Assembly (NCBI GenBank): GCA_905178155.1
Contig: CAJINV010000005.1
Span: forward strand, 3,168,833-3,232,832
Length of the DNA: 64,000 nt
Direction of reading: 5' to 3'
Source of the DNA: Amoebophrya sp. A120
Taxonomy: Eukaryota > Sar > Dinophyceae > Syndiniales > Amoebophryaceae
Shown: positions 12,003 to 27,000 of the stretch, in pieces
Layout: each line of letters starts with the position of its first letter
Numbering within the stretch: the stretch's first letter is position 1
Position numbers and translations under genes: made by a program
Notes under the pieces: generated by a model
Seen by the model: the letters and a program-made list of their open reading frames with translations, nothing else
The model's database searches: none
Told to the model about the DNA's origin: nothing

Positions 12003-15000
12003 ATGTCGGGCCAGGGACCGCAGGAGTCCCACGTGGGTCCGAAGTTCACGCTCGGGAACGTCCCCGATGTGAATAAGTACCGCGACCGGCGAATCCACGA
12101 CCAAGATGCGCCGAAGATCGTGGAGCTCGGCCAGGCATGGGCCCAGCTGGGGCCAAGGCCCATCATCAAGAGCTACTCCACCAGCACGTTCAAGAAGCCG
12201 ACCAAGCTGCCCAGGTAGAATTTTTGTATTGGTCTTGGTTTGTGTCATGGACATGGAGCATAGCCAAATGTAAATGTTTTTTTGCGCTACGATCTATTAC
12301 AAACTTGCTCCTGTCATGCGATTTTCTGTCAAGCTGCGCCGCAAGACTTGGTAATGCAAAGTGCAAATTCCAAAGCTTAACTAAAACAGGATATCAAAGA
12401 AGAAGATGGCTCGTGCAGAAACCGAGCCTCACGGGCTGCCTCCACCACCGCAAAAGCAGCCGCTTGCTGTGGAGGAGATCTCCAGCGACGATCTCATGGG
12501 CACGATTTTGCACCAAACAGAGGAGCTGGGCGACTTCACGGCAATACACGAACTCCTCCCCGAGGCGGCAACGAACGTAAATGTTCCGGTGAAGCTAAAA
12601 AAGTCCGACGACGTCGGCGGACTTGCGCCGAGCCAGCTCAACAAACCGCTGCCACCATATGGTGTGCTGGTACCTCCGAAACACTTGGAGGAGACCGCAC
12701 CGGAGGCGGATTTGGTGCTGGGCGCGCGACTGGACGACATAGAGCACCACTTTGGCGACAGTCACGCAGGTGAAAGGCCAGGAAGAAAACCAAGGGCGCT
12801 GAGTCCAGGTATGGGTTGATTTGTTCTTGTTGGTGTCCACGCCTTCGATTGCATGACAGAACCTCGTCTTACGCATAGATGTTGTGCCTGGCACTCGAAA
12901 TTTTTCGTGCAAAAAGATTATGAAGACAAAAATCATATCAGTGATGGTCGGCAGTAGTGCCGCCTCCTCGTCCAGCCTCGACCCAGACGACACTGTGGAG
13001 GGCCGGAAGCAGCGGCAGCGACAAGCGCTGCTCCGCGGATCGCAGCTGTTCCAAAACCCGGACGAGATCGACCTGCAGGCGCTTGCGTCCGACGAATTGG
13101 AGGCGTTCGACGTACCCGATCGCTTCGAGGACAAGACCGAGGCCGAGTGGATAGAAGAGTGCAGCGCGGAGCCCGACAGCATCCACGCCCACGTCCTGCA
13201 TTTCGAGGACGGCGACTGGATCCTGAAGGAGTGCTGGGTGCGCGACTTCCGAGAAGGCCGGTACCTCTGTGAGCTGCTCGGCGGCGCGATAAAGTGGGTG
13301 AAGCGGCTTTGTCTGCGCTTTGTGCGAGAAAATCCGCGCAAGTGGGCGGACCGTATTAAGACGGCGAAAATGAAGAGGCAGCAGGCGATTCTGCAGCAGA
13401 AGTTGCTGCGGTACATCGACAGTATCTCTGGAGAATCCACCACGGAAATGGCAAGAACGACAAAAGAGAAGTTCGTGACGCAGGGGCTCTCTTTGCTCGA
13501 GCCGAAGCAGTTCCAGAAGGACCCCATGTCGCCCTACTACGTGGACACCACGGTCGAGGCACATTTGCTCGAAAACACGCCCGGCGCGAACGAGAAGTCA
13601 CAGTACCTGCAGGGATACGTGCCGAAAATCCGGGACCTCATGTACGACGTGGAAGCGGTGTATTTGTGGAGCATGAAACTCTCCATCACGAAGCAGAACC
13701 TGATCGAGCGAAACGGCTTCCTCGACGCGTTTATCCCCGACGACCAGGAGTTTCAGCCGTTGTTGGTTCCTTTTCTCCCGCCCAACCAGCAGTTTGCGAT
13801 GCTGGGGCGGGAAGAGTTGGCGGACCTGGAGAAGAAGAAGCAAATGGAGGCGGAGGTGACCGCAACGTCACCCGCATCGCCTTCGTTGCGCCGGGCCGCC
13901 CCCCGGCCCGAACTGGACATGATGGAGCGGAGAAAACAGCACGTGTACGACGCGTATACGTTGGCGTCGAGTCGGGAGGCGCTGATCTACTTCGGGCTGG
14001 TCGAGCCCATGCCGCAAGACTCTCTACACGTTAGCGCGCGCGTCCCGGTTCTCATGTCGCACATGCACGAGAAGCGGGAGCATTTAGTGCGGACGACGTT
14101 CGAGAAGTTCCGGCAAATCATGGATTTGTCCCTCCTAGACACAGAACGCGGGCAGAACCTGGCGATCCTGCAGATGGGCATGTCGAACGCGGATCCGAGC
14201 CGGACCGCGCAGAAGCTGAAACAGTTGAAGAAGCAGCAGCAGCAGAAGCTGCAGATCGGCACTTCCGCAGCTGCGTCCTCTTCGGCAAAGAAGCTCGATT
14301 ACGTTTCTTTCGGCCGAAACAACAACTTCCCGGAGTTCATTTTCGGCTCCACCGGCGCGGACTTCTACCGGAATTACCAGCACCCGGCGCGGGACAAGGA
14401 GGCATTGGACTTCCTGCAAAGTCCGGTCGAGTTGGAGGATTTTTTGAAGCACATGACCACGCACCGCGCGAATGTGCAGAACATTTTGGCGCAGGACTGG
14501 CGGGATTTCATCGTGTCCGACGTGGTGGACCAGTGTGGGGACAGCTACAACTTTTTCACGGACAACCTGGAGAAGCACTTGGCTTCCGACTTCCACCCCT
14601 TTTTGCACAAGTTGGACCTGGTGTTGCACTCCCAGCTCCGGTATGGATTGCAAAAATGTCTGGGTCTGGAAAGAATGGGATTTGTAATGCTACCTGTCGA
14701 CCACGATAGAAAAATCTGTATTGCATGAGCAGCAAAAGCTGCTTGAGTTTTTGCCACTCGGAGAGGGCATTTCTCATGCACAATAGGCATTGCCAAGGCT
14801 TTGCGAGAACTGTGATGCTACAGCATGCATCACAGGCATCTTGGGTCATGTACAATTGTGCATGACAAACTCCCCGAATCTTCCAGACCCAGACATTTTT
14901 GCATTTGATATGCAGGCGTTTTTTCAAATGTCCATGCAGCGGTGGGTGGAGTTCTTCCTGCTGTATAAGGACGTATCAAATGCAAAAGTGTCTGGGTCTG

Positions 15001-18000
15001 GAACAAAGCAACTTGTCATGCTAAATCTGAATCATGTAAAAATCTGTGTTGCATCATTACCAAAAGCTGTCCACTTTTGACCTAATCGAGAGGCAGTTTC
15101 TTATGCAGAATAGGCATGATAGAACTCTCACAGAATCTGTCATGCTATGTCCTGCATACCAGACCCCATGCGTCATGGAAAACCTGCATGACAAGGCTGG
15201 TACTCTTCCAGACCCAGACACTTTTGCAGTTCATAAGACGCGTCGTTGAACATCTTGCGCACGGGCGACCACTACATTCCGGACAACACCCCGGGGTCCG
15301 GCATGATCGAGCGTCGGCGCCGGCGGATCGAGGAGGCGAAGCGAAAGGCCGAGGAGGAGGAGAGGTTGCGCAGAGAAGCCGAGGAGGCCAGAATAGCGGC
15401 GGAACAAGCCGCTTTAGAGGCCGCCCGGAAAGCGGAGGAGGAGGGGAAACCCATCCCGAAAGCCGCGCCACCAGCACCCGCCGCGGCTGCTCCTGCGGCA
15501 ACAACACCCGCCCCAGCGGCTCCTGCAGAAGGAGATGCGGCTGAGGGAGCGGGTGGAGACGGCGCAGAGGCCGCGCCGAACGCACAGGACGCAGACGAGG
15601 ACAGTGCGGCGTTCGGCGACGAGTCCGTCGCGGTCTCCCCGATGCGGGTGCAACTGCTCGGCCAGAAGAAAAAACAGAAGGAAATCCCGTTTGAGTGCGT
15701 GGTGCCGCAGCCGAGCCCCATGCTGATCGTCCATTGCATGTTCGACGAGGAGAGCAAAAAGGTCGTGTTCAAGCCGAGTCTGGAGGAACTAGAAGAGGCC
15801 TTTTCCCAGTTGACCTACAGCTGCGCGGACACCGTGTCGGAAGTTATGGCGGTCGAGTTCGAGATGGTCAGTTGCTGCAACATGCCGGCGGTGAACTTGT
15901 TTCAGGTAACCAAGGACGCCCCGGTGATTGCGGACGCGGTCAAGGTCGTGTGCGAAGTGCTACACTTGCTCTACCAGGTGCCGGAGCGGGAGATTTTGCA
16001 AAAGTACGCGAAGTTCACCTATCTTTTCGACGAACCGGAAAAGCTACAGCTCCGGGATTGGGAAACGGTGCTGGACGAGCTGCAAAAACTGCAGCAGGCC
16101 CGGGACAAGATCGACGCGCTTTCCGGCGTGGTGGAGACCTTCCCTCTGTTCGAGGTCCACTGCTACGAAGTGTTGCAGGCATACCGGGAGCGGTTGGACT
16201 TCTTGCGCGACTCGATCCTCGAGTCGCTGCAGGAGGACGCGTATGCATTGCGAAAGTAGTATCGTACTCGTATAAATGCATTACAAATTTCCTCAGCATG
16301 AGAAATAAAGTTTGTGATGCGGATTTATCTTAAGAAAAGAATGCATTTTTGCCATACGAGTACGATACTTTTGCACAGGATAACGCGCGCCTCCAACTCG
16401 ACGAGTTGGACGCGGACTGGAAGGTATCAAAAGTAAAAATGTCTGGGTCTGGAAGAATGCAACTTGTCGTGCTAAATCTGAATCATGTAAAAATCTGTGT
16501 TGCGTCATTACCAAAAGCTGTCCACTTTTGACCTAATCGAGAGGCAGCGTCTCATGCAGAATAGGCATGATAGAACTCTCACAGAATCTGTCATGCTATG
16601 TCCTACATACCAGACCTCATGGGTCATGGAAAACCTGCATGACAAGTCTTGCATTCATCCAGACCCAGACACTTTTGCATTTGATAGAAGGTGTGCAGAA
16701 GAAGATTAACCGAGCCGGTCGAAAACGAGGACCAAATGAAAGATCTGAAGAAATACCTTATCAAATGTAAAAATGTCTGGGTCTGGAAGATTGCCACTGC
16801 CAGACTTGTCATGCAGGTTTTCCATAACCCATGAGGTCTGGTATGTAGGAAACAGCATGACAGATTCTGCGAAACCTCTCCAATGCCTATCCTGCATGAG
16901 AAACTGCCTCTCGATTAGGTCAAAAGTGCACAAGTTTTGGCAATCACGCAACACAGTTTTTTGCCTGATTCAGATTTAGCATGACAAGTTGCATTCTTCC
17001 AGACCCAGACATTTTTACATTTGATATACCTACCAGCATTGCAAAAGAACGTGATCAACCCGCAGATCGCGAAACTCAAGCTGATCGGCGCACAGCTGGG
17101 GGTAAGTTGACATTTTGAAGAATCTTTTTCCATTATAAATTTTCGATGCATAAATACGTTCGGTACTTACTAGTGCTAGTGACGTGACGGTGACCTGCTG
17201 CGCCGGGCTAGCTGTTTGCAGCAAGCAATTCGAAAAAGGAATTATGCCCGCTTACACCATCAAACAGGTCCTAGAAGAGCTGAACTATAAGGAGATGGAT
17301 TCAACCTTAATCGAGCGGCAACTGGACGCCAACCACTGGCCGCAGACCGTGCTGGTGGACCGCGAGAAGCGGTTGACCGACCTGACGAAGGAGCAGATGA
17401 AGTTCCAGCAGGTCTTGATGGCGGAAAAGGAACAGTACGCCAAGGACTTCGCCAAGTGGAAGGAAGATTTGATCTTTGTGAAAACGAAGATGGACACGTT
17501 CGCCAAGGCCAAGGAGTACGACAAGTTGGTCACGGGTTTGAAGGACGCGCTGACCGACGCAAAGCGCCGGTTGGACGACTTCCGGAAAAGGGAAACCCTG
17601 TTCAACATAGAATTGTCCGAAACCGAGCCGCTGGACGAGTTGTCCGAGGAATACGAGGACTACTACAAGTTGTGGAACATCGCCATCGACTTCACCTACA
17701 ATTTAGAAGAGTGGGTGAACGGAAAGTTCACGACGCTGGAGGCGCCGGAGATCATCGCTAACTGCGAAACCTGGTACAAGACCGCGTACAAGATGACGAA
17801 GATGTTCGACCAGAGTCCGATCCAACTCCAGGTCGCGTCCGACTTGGTGGACGCTTTGAAGCAGTTCAACACGAAGTTGCCACTCATCGAGTCCTGCTGC
17901 CACCCGGCGTTCGAAGTGCGGCACTGGAACACGATCTTCTACGAGCACATGGACCTGGAGACGGAGACGCCCGAATTCGCGGACTACAGCTTCTTATCAA

Positions 18001-21000
18001 ATGCAAATATGTCTGGATCTGGAAGGTCGGAAGACTTGTCATGCAGGTTTGCCATGACGCGTGAGGTCTATCATACATGACCCAGCATGACAGATTTTCC
18101 CCGACCTCTATCATGCCTCGTCTGCATGAGAAACCCCCTCTCAGCTTGGTCAAAAGTGGACAGCTTTTGGTAATCATGCAACACAGATTTTTGCACTATC
18201 CAGAATTAGCATGACAAGTTGCGTTCTTGCAGATGTTTATTTGCAATGCATACTTCTCCTTGAAGCAACTGGAGGAGATCGACATCATGAGCCACATATC
18301 CTGTGCAAAAGCATCGTACTCGTATTGTAATCATGCATTACAAATCCTGTTCTTGAGGCAAATTAGCATTACAGATTTTATTTCTCATGCTGAGGAAATT
18401 TGTAATGCATTTATACGAGTGCGATACTTTTGCACTGGATACCACATCGACATCATCCAGGAGGTGTCCGCGGGCGCGCAGAAGGAGTACTCGCTGCGGG
18501 TGACGCTGAAGGGCATGAAGAAGGAGTGGGAGCTATCCCGTGTAAAAACATCCCCACACCAGAGTCAAGATGGGAAATCTGCTAGACAAATCAACCAGCT
18601 TTGGTTGCTTCGCATGACAAATTTGGCCTCGTAGTGTAATCCTGTTTAGCTAGCTCCAGCAGCATCACAGATCTAGCACATCGTGCTGGTTTGAGCATCA
18701 CAAGCTCCAAAACACGACGGGTAAATGCTTCGCATGGGGTCCGCATGAGAAACATTTTTGGCATGCAGATTTGCATGACTACTCTGGGGTGGGGACGTTT
18801 TTACACAGGATAGGAGCCCATGGTGTTCGAAACCGTCGCGTACAAGGAAACCGGGACGTACCTCATGCGTGGTCTGGACGACGTCCAAACTCTTCTCGAC
18901 GACCACATCATGAAGACGCAGGCCGTCCGCGGGTCGCCGTTCTGCAAGCCGTTCGAGCGGGAGTGCCGGGACTGGGAGGCGAAATTGTTGTACATTCAGG
19001 ACTCGCTGGACCAGATCCTGCAGTGCCAGAAGCAGTGGCTGTACCTGGAGCCGATCTTCGCGTCCGAGGACATCGTGCGGCAGATGCCGGCCGAAGCCTC
19101 GAAGTTCCGCCGGGTGGACGAGCGGTGGAGGGAGACGATGGCGATCATCTCCGAGAACCCGGGCGTGATTGAGTTCGCGGACATCGAAAATCTGTACCAG
19201 AACTTCGTCGAGGCCAACACGCGCCTGGACCAGATCACGAAGGGGTTGAACGATTATCTGGAAACGAAGCGGTTGTACTTCCCGCGGTTCTTCTTTCTGT
19301 CCAACGACGAATTGCTCTCGATTTTGTCCGAGACGAAGGACCCCACCAAGGTGCAGCCGCACATGAACAAGGCCTTCGAGGGAATCTCGAAGGTGCGGTT
19401 CAAAAACAACCAAATCATCACGGCCATGATTTCCGCCGAGGGCGAGGTCGTGGAGCTGCTGAAACCCGTGGATGTGGACAAGGGCGAAAACAAGGGCAAC
19501 GTGGAAAAGTGGCTGCTGGAGGTCGAACACTCCATGTCGGGCACACTGTATCAAAATGAAAAATTCCCCCTCCCCATATCAAAACGGAAATCTGTGATGC
19601 GGGATTTGTGTACACAAATCGGATCTGTCTTGCAGTAGAGCACTGCGCGCAAATGCTAAGCCTGAACAGGGGTATTCTGGTGTAGGTGCTTAGCATGGCA
19701 GACGTCTGCCCCGTAGAACTTACAGCATCACACACCTCCCCTATAACGCGGCGGGCTCTCTGGATTTGCGTTCTTGCAAGACAGACAGGATTTGTGGCCA
19801 CAAATCTGCATCGCAAAGTTTCGGAAGGCTGCGCTCGTGATATGGGGAGGGGAGATTTTTCCTTGCAATACGCTGCGCGACATCACCACGAAGTCGATCA
19901 AGGACTACAACGAGAAGCCGCGCACCGAGTGGGTGGGGAACTGGCCGGGGCAGGTGGTCATTTGCGTGGACATGATTGTCTGGTCGGACCGGGTCGGGAA
20001 GGCGCTGGAGGTGAAGAACATCCAGGGTGCCTACGACGAAATCAATTCCGAGCTGGAAGACGTGGTCGTGCTGGTCCGCGGAGAACTGCCGAAGTTGATG
20101 CGGCGGACCCTGGGCGCCATGACCACGATCGACGTGCACAACCGCGACGTGGTGGGCGACCTGGTGCAGAAGGGCATCGACGACCCGAACGCGTTCGACT
20201 GGATCGCGCAACTTCGGTACTACTGGCACCAGCCGAAGGAGGTGGTGATGAAACTGACCGGGAAGCCGAACGACACCGTGGAGTGCGCGGTGCGGATCAT
20301 CAACTCGCTGCTCTATTACGCGTTTGAGTACCTGGGTAACTCCGACCGCCTGGTGATCACCGCCCTGACGGATCGCTGCTACCGCACCCTGATGGGCGCG
20401 TTCGACCTGTACTACGGGGGCGGTCCCGAGGGGCCGGCCGGAACCGGGAAGACGGAATCCGTGAAGGATTTGGCAAAGGCGTTGGCCATCCAGTTATGCA
20501 TTGCAAATATGTCTGGGTCTGGAAGAATACAAACTTGTGATGCGCATTTCAGAACACAGAAAAATCTCTTATGTATGGGTAGCAAAAGCTGCCCACTTTC
20601 TGTCACCAAAATGGGGCATTTGTCATGCGGCTTCGGCATTGCGGAAGCTTCTCGAAACCTGTGATGCTAGAGCTTCCATGCCAGACCTTCTGTGTCATGC
20701 AAAAGCAGCATGATTCTTCCAGACCCAGACATTTTTGTATTTGATACCAGTGCGTGGTGTTCAACTGCTCGGACGGTCTGGATTTCCTGGCGATGGCGAA
20801 GTTCTTCAAGGGCTTAGCCGCCTCCGGTGCCTGGTGCTGCTTCGATGAGTTCAACCGAATCAACGCGGAGGTGTTGTCCGTGATTGCGCAGCAGGTGATG
20901 ACGATTCAGTTGGCAATTATCGAGAAGAAGAAGCGGTTTCTGTTCGAGGGCACGGAACTGCAACTGATCCCGACCTGCGCGGTGAACATCACGATGAACC

Positions 21001-24000
21001 CGGGTTACGCCGGGCGCGTCGAGCTGCCGGACAACTTGAAGGCTTTGTTCCGCCCGGTGGCGATGATGGTGCCAGACTACGCGATGATCGGGGAAATCTT
21101 TCTCTACGGGTGCGGTTTCACGTACGCGAAAGATCTCGGGATCAAAGCCACGCAGGCGCTGCGTCTCTCCTCGGAACAGCTCTCCCCGCAGGCGCACTAC
21201 GATTTCGGGATGCGCGGTCTGAAATCCCTTCTCGTGGCCTCGGGAAACATGAAGCGGAAGTACGGCGACAAGTTCCCGGAGTTCACCCTCGCACTGCGCG
21301 GCTTCCTCGATGTGAACTTGCCCAAATTCACGGCCGCGGACGTGCCCCTCTTCGACGGTATCGTCGGCGATCTGTTCCCCGGGGTCGAGCTCCCGCCCGC
21401 GGACACGGAAACGCTGGAGAAGGCGCTGACCGAGGCGTGTACGGAACTGGGGCTGCAGCCAACCAAATACTTCATCCTGAAAGCGATTCAACTTTTGGAA
21501 ACTCTTTTGGTCCGTCACGGGTTGATGACGGTGGGACTGCCGCCGTGCGGAAAGACGAGCATCAACAACGCGCTGTCGATCATGCTGGAGAAGTTGCAGG
21601 ACGGGGAGAACTTGAGGCCGGTGCAGAAGTACATTCTGAACCCAAAATCCATCCCGAAGGACAACCTGTACGGTTCCTTTGACGAGAACACGCACGAGTG
21701 GTCTGATGGAATTCTCGCGATCTCCGTCCGCCAGGCGTCCAGTGCGGACGAGGCGTTCCGGCATTGGGTGATTATGGACGGCCCGATTGACGCGATCTGG
21801 ATCGAAGACATGAACACGGTGCTGGACGATAACAAGAAGCTGTGTCTCCTCTCTGGGGAAATCGTAAAGCTTTCCCCCTCGGTGAACATGATGTTCGAGG
21901 TGTCCGACCTGGCCGTCGCTTCGCCCGCGACCGTCTCCCGTTGTGGTATGGTTTTGATGGAGCCGGAGAACGTCTCCTGGCGACCGCTCGTGCAGAGCTG
22001 GTGCCAGCGCCTGCCGGAGCATCTGCAGCCGGTAAAAGACCAAATCTACAACATGTTCGACGCGCACCTAGACATGACCATCGACCTCGTGAAGCGCATG
22101 CACGTATTGTTGCCCGCGGAAACGAGCGCCATCGGGCTGCACGGGTGGATGGGCGTGCAGGTGTCCCGCATGATGGAGTCCCTCATGCACTGCCACGCGC
22201 CACCGCCCGGGGAGACGATTGACGGGAAGCCCACGAAGACGCTGGCCGGAAAGGAGCTCGAGGTTGGTGGATAGCTTTCATTTCTTCGACTTTTGTTTAT
22301 CTACTTTGTCTTTCTGCCTTTCGACACAACTTGTCTTGAATTAATTTACTGTGGGTCGCACCTAATCTATGAATCAACACAGAAATATATCGTTTTCGAC
22401 CTGAAAGAAAGTGCCTGGAGGAATCAGGGTCGAGTGAACAAGATGACCCTCCGAAGATATTAAAATGAATTTCATCAGACCCGCGTGGACATTCTCTTCT
22501 ACTTCGCACTTCTCTGGACGGTCGGTGGTTGCATCGACGAGTCGAAGCGCAAGTTGTTTGACCAGTTTCTCCGAGAAATCATCACCGGGGGCGACGGTGG
22601 GTTCCTCACCCCGGAACAGCTCCGCGACAAGTACGACTTGCTCGAGACGAAGTGGCGACACGTGCCTTCCAAGCAAGCGCTCCCGGATCCGGAAAAAGGC
22701 AGCATCTACGACTTTTACATCGACGAGCAGCAGGGCAAATGGACGCCGTGGGTCAGTCTGATCAAACCCCACATGACGGCTATCCCGGAAAGTAACACGC
22801 TATTATGCTTTTGAATCAATTTGATGCAGCTGCCTTCGAGCGTTATTCTTATTCTATCTATCTTCTTCATTGGGAATGAAACGAGTAATAGGATTGCTGC
22901 GTGCAAAACAATCTAATATCCACGACAAAATAACCACACGACCACCACAGATGCCCAATTCCACAACGTGATCGTTCCGACCGGAGACACGATCCGCAAC
23001 CAGTACCTGATGCAGATCTACTGCGCGAAGCAGGCCCACCAGGTGAACGTGTTGTTCTGCGGTATCACGGGAACCGGGAAAACCGTGGCCGTGAAGAATC
23101 AGTTGCTAACCGGGTTCGACGAGCAGGACTACACCAGCATGTCCTTTGCCTTTTCCGCCGCCACGACGAGCAAGCAAACGCAGGACATCATCGACGGCAA
23201 ACTCGACAAGCGCCGCCGCGGCGTGTTCGGGCCGCCGGTGGGGAAAACCATGGTCATTTTCGTGGACGATTTGAACATGCCCACCAAGGAGGAGTACGGG
23301 GCGCAGCCGCCGCTGGAGCTGCTGCGGCAGTTCTTCTGCCAGCAGGGGTGGTATGACCGGAAGACAAACGAATTCCGGCAGCTGGAAGACCTGCTGTTCA
23401 TCGGCGCGATGGGCCCGCCGGGCGGGGGCAAAAACACGATTCCGGCGCGCTACATGTGGCACTACAACCTGATCTACGTGACGCCGTACTCCGAGGAGGG
23501 GTTAAGCCGGATTTTCACGTCGATCCTGAAGTGGTTCTTTACGCCGTTTCCGTCCTCGATTTCCCAGGCGGTGCCCAACATCGTCAAGGGCAGCATCGAC
23601 GTCTACGATTCGGCCGGGCTGATCCTGCGCCCGACCCCCACGAAATCGCACTACGCGTTCAACTTGCGTGATTTGTCGAAGATCTTCCAGGGCTTGACCC
23701 TCTGCACCAAACCGTCGCTGCCGGATTTGGACACCCTGGTGCGCTGCTGGGCGCACGAGTGCAGCCGGATTTTCGCGGATCGGCTTATCAACGACGAGGA
23801 CAAAGCCGCGTTCGCAGATCTCCTGAAAGAGAAGATGGATGAGCATTTCAAGAAGAAGTGGACCGTGACGGTAAAGCTGGAGCCGCTGATTTTTGTGGAC
23901 TTTATGAACAGCAAGGGGATCTACGAGGAAGTAACCAGCCACACGGATCTGATCGCCAAGGTCCAGGAGTTGCTGAACGACTTCAACGCGGTGGCAAAGC

Positions 24001-27000
24001 ACCAGATGAACTTGGTTCTGTTCCTTAACTTTGTCAACCACGTCTCGAAAATTGTGCGTGTACTCCGCTTACCATTAGGCAACGCATTGTGCGTCGGGGT
24101 CGGCGGTAGCGGACGCAAGTCGGTGTCCACGCTCGCATCGGCCATTTGCGAATATGACATCTTCAGCATCGAAATCTCCAAGTCCTATGGGCAGCAAGAC
24201 TGGCACGACGACTTGAAGCGACTACTGATGGTCGTCGGTGGGAAGCAGAAGCCAAACACCTTCCTGTTTTCCGACACCCAAGTTCAGAAGGAGAGCTTCT
24301 TGGAGGATATCTCCTCGGTATTTTTATTTTACTTAGAAAAAGCTTCTGCTGATGAAGATGCATGCGAATGCGATAGAGAACCCGGCCTGCGTAGTTCTTC
24401 GCGGGTTCGAGAGTATTTTGCTTTTGCTTTTTCCCTCCTCTGATGAAGATCGTTGTCAGGAGTAGACTGGTAGTGGCCTTCTTGGTCCTGAACCTGAAGA
24501 TGCATGCGCAATATTACTTACATCATCATATGCACATATCATACACCTCTTCCCACTAAACAGATTCTGAACACGGGCGAGGTGCCAAATCTCTACAACA
24601 TGGAGGACAAGTCGCAAATCCTGGACATGTGCGCTAAGGGCGCGCAGGCGGATGGAAAGATGGGCAACGCGGCGGTATTTGCCTGGTACGTCGACCAGTG
24701 CAAGAAATTCCTCCACATCACGCTGTGTATACATTTTTAATATTTTTGGTTTTTGACTGATTTTCTTTTCATGATAGATGATCTTCTACGTGCTACAGAT
24801 CAAGATCTTCTAGTAGCATCTTCACTGATGTAAGTAAGTAATATCCTTGCGTAAGTAACATTAACAAAAATTGCCACTCGATCTTGTTTCCACTTCACAT
24901 CGTCCTCCACCTCTCCGCAGGTCTTTCTCCCATCGGCTCCGCCTTCCGCATCCGACTGCGAAATTACCCCTCGTTAGTCAATTGCTGTACCATCGACTGG
25001 TTTCTCTCCTGGCCGGAGGACGCACTGCAATCCGTCGCAGAGCAATTCCTGAAGAAGGAGTTTACGGATGCAGATGGCAAGCTGGATGAGGTTACGTTCA
25101 ACGGCATCGTGAAGACCTGCGTGAAGATGCAGGGTGGCGTTTATTCCTTGACGGAGCGATTCAGGAACGAGATTAGGCGGCACTACTACGTGACTCCGAC
25201 CAGTTACCTGGAGCTTGTCAACTGGTATAATTATGATAATTTTCCTTCTTCTTTTTACCTTTTGTTGAAAAACGAAATCGCTGGTGACGGTGTGGCGCCG
25301 GTTGATCAAAAATCTCCGTTGCTTTCTAGCAGATTCTCTATGCTTTTTCTTTCTAAAACAGCTTCATGGCACTGCTCGGCAAGAAGAAGGGGGAGGTTTC
25401 CGCAGCAAAGTCCCGGTACGACATTGGTTTAGACAAGATCATGAGCACGGAAGTGATGGTAAACGACATGCAGAAGGAGTTGGAGGATCTGCAACCCGTG
25501 CTGGTAAAGATGACAAAGGAGAACCAGGAGCAGATGGTGGTCATCGAGAAATCTTCCAAGGAGGCCGCGGTTACGAAGGGTTTGATTGAAAACGAGGAGA
25601 AGGAAGCGAACAAAATCTCCGCGGAGGCCGAGACCATGGCCCGGGACTGCCAGAAGGACCTGGACGAGGCGCTGCCGGCGCTGCAAGCCGCGGTGTCTGC
25701 CTTGAACTCTTTGTCCAAAGGCGATATCGTCGAGGTGAAAGCCATGAAGTCGCCGCCACCGGGGGTGATCCTCACCTCCCAGGCGCTCTGCATCATGTTC
25801 GGTGTGGACCCGATCAAGGTGAAGGACCCGGCCGGAGGAAACAAAAAGGTGGACGACTTCTGGGAACCGGCAAAGAAGAAGTTGTACGGAGACACGAATT
25901 TGCTGAAGAGGCTCATCGAATATGACAAAGACAACATCCCGGAGTCGGTCATTGCGAAGGTGAAGCCGTTCGACTCAGATCCGAATTTCGACCCGGAAGC
26001 CGTGAAAAAATCGTCCGTCGCCGCAGCGGGGATCTGTAAGTGGGTGCGGGCCATGATCGTGTACGAGAGGGTGGCAAGAGAAGTCGGCCCGAAAAGAGAA
26101 GCGTTGGCCGCGTCCAACGCGAGGCTAAAGGTAATTAAAGAAGCTTCTTTTCCACGACCTTCTTACCACTTTATAAGCCTGGTGTATTAATTGTGGAAGG
26201 AAAAGAATACAGATTTAATGATGCTTTTAGAGATGCAGGCGAAAACCAGTCTATCTTGTTCCTCACAAAAAAAACTCCCAGGCTGCACAAGACCAGCTGG
26301 CAGTAAAAAAAGCCGAGCTGAAGGAGGTGCTGGACAAGCTGCAAGCGCTGGAGGACGGTCTGAACGCCAGCAAGAAGAAGTCCGCCGAGCTGGCGCAGCA
26401 GGTGCAGGACTGCAAGACTCGACTGGCCCGGGCGGAAAAGCTGATCTCCGGTCTGGGTGGCGAGAAGGGCAGGTGGCAGACCTCCAGCGCCAAACTGGGG
26501 GAGGCGTTCGTAAATCTGGCGGGGGACATCTTGATTTCCTCCGGAATAATCGCGTACTTGGGGGTGTTCACGATGGCGTTACGACAGGAAGAGATCCACT
26601 CCTGGATCGCCACGCTGACGGAGCAGGGCATCCCCTGCACGAAGGACTTCAAATTGCCGGAGATCATCGGCGAGGCAATCAAAGTGAGGCAGTGGGTCAT
26701 CGACAAACTGCCGAATGACGCCCTGTCCATCGATAACGCCATCATGAAGGAGAACTCCGCACGTATTACAATGAAAAATGCCCCCTCCCCATATCAAAAC
26801 GGAAATTTGTGATGCAGATTTGTGGCCACAAATCAGCTTTGTGATGCTAGAGGGCAAAAGATGCGGACTGTAGTGCTGTCTAGCGTGGGAAAGCCTTGCA
26901 GCTCCAGGATGACAGGAGGCAACTGGAAGTGGGGAACAGCATTACAGATTACCCGCAATTTAGGCCGCAGCTTCGTCTCTTGGCCTTCTAGCAATACAAG

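Noticed and set aside
15046-15249. Similar ~65-residue frames inside IE-A2, A3 and A4 ([19 protein letters not shown] type)
   Set aside because: They match because the elements are copies of each other, run through the terminal repeat, and have no upstream start context. There is no sign of coding constraint, and family B-G elements lack an equivalent.
18673-19554. Long minus-strand open frame (293 codons) opposite dynein exon 12
   Set aside because: It is the antisense shadow of a GC-rich coding exon; its Leu/His/Arg/Val-rich composition is typical of such shadows. Other minus-strand frames at 12.6-13.5, 20.8-22.1 and 23.5-24.0 kb were rejected for the same reason.
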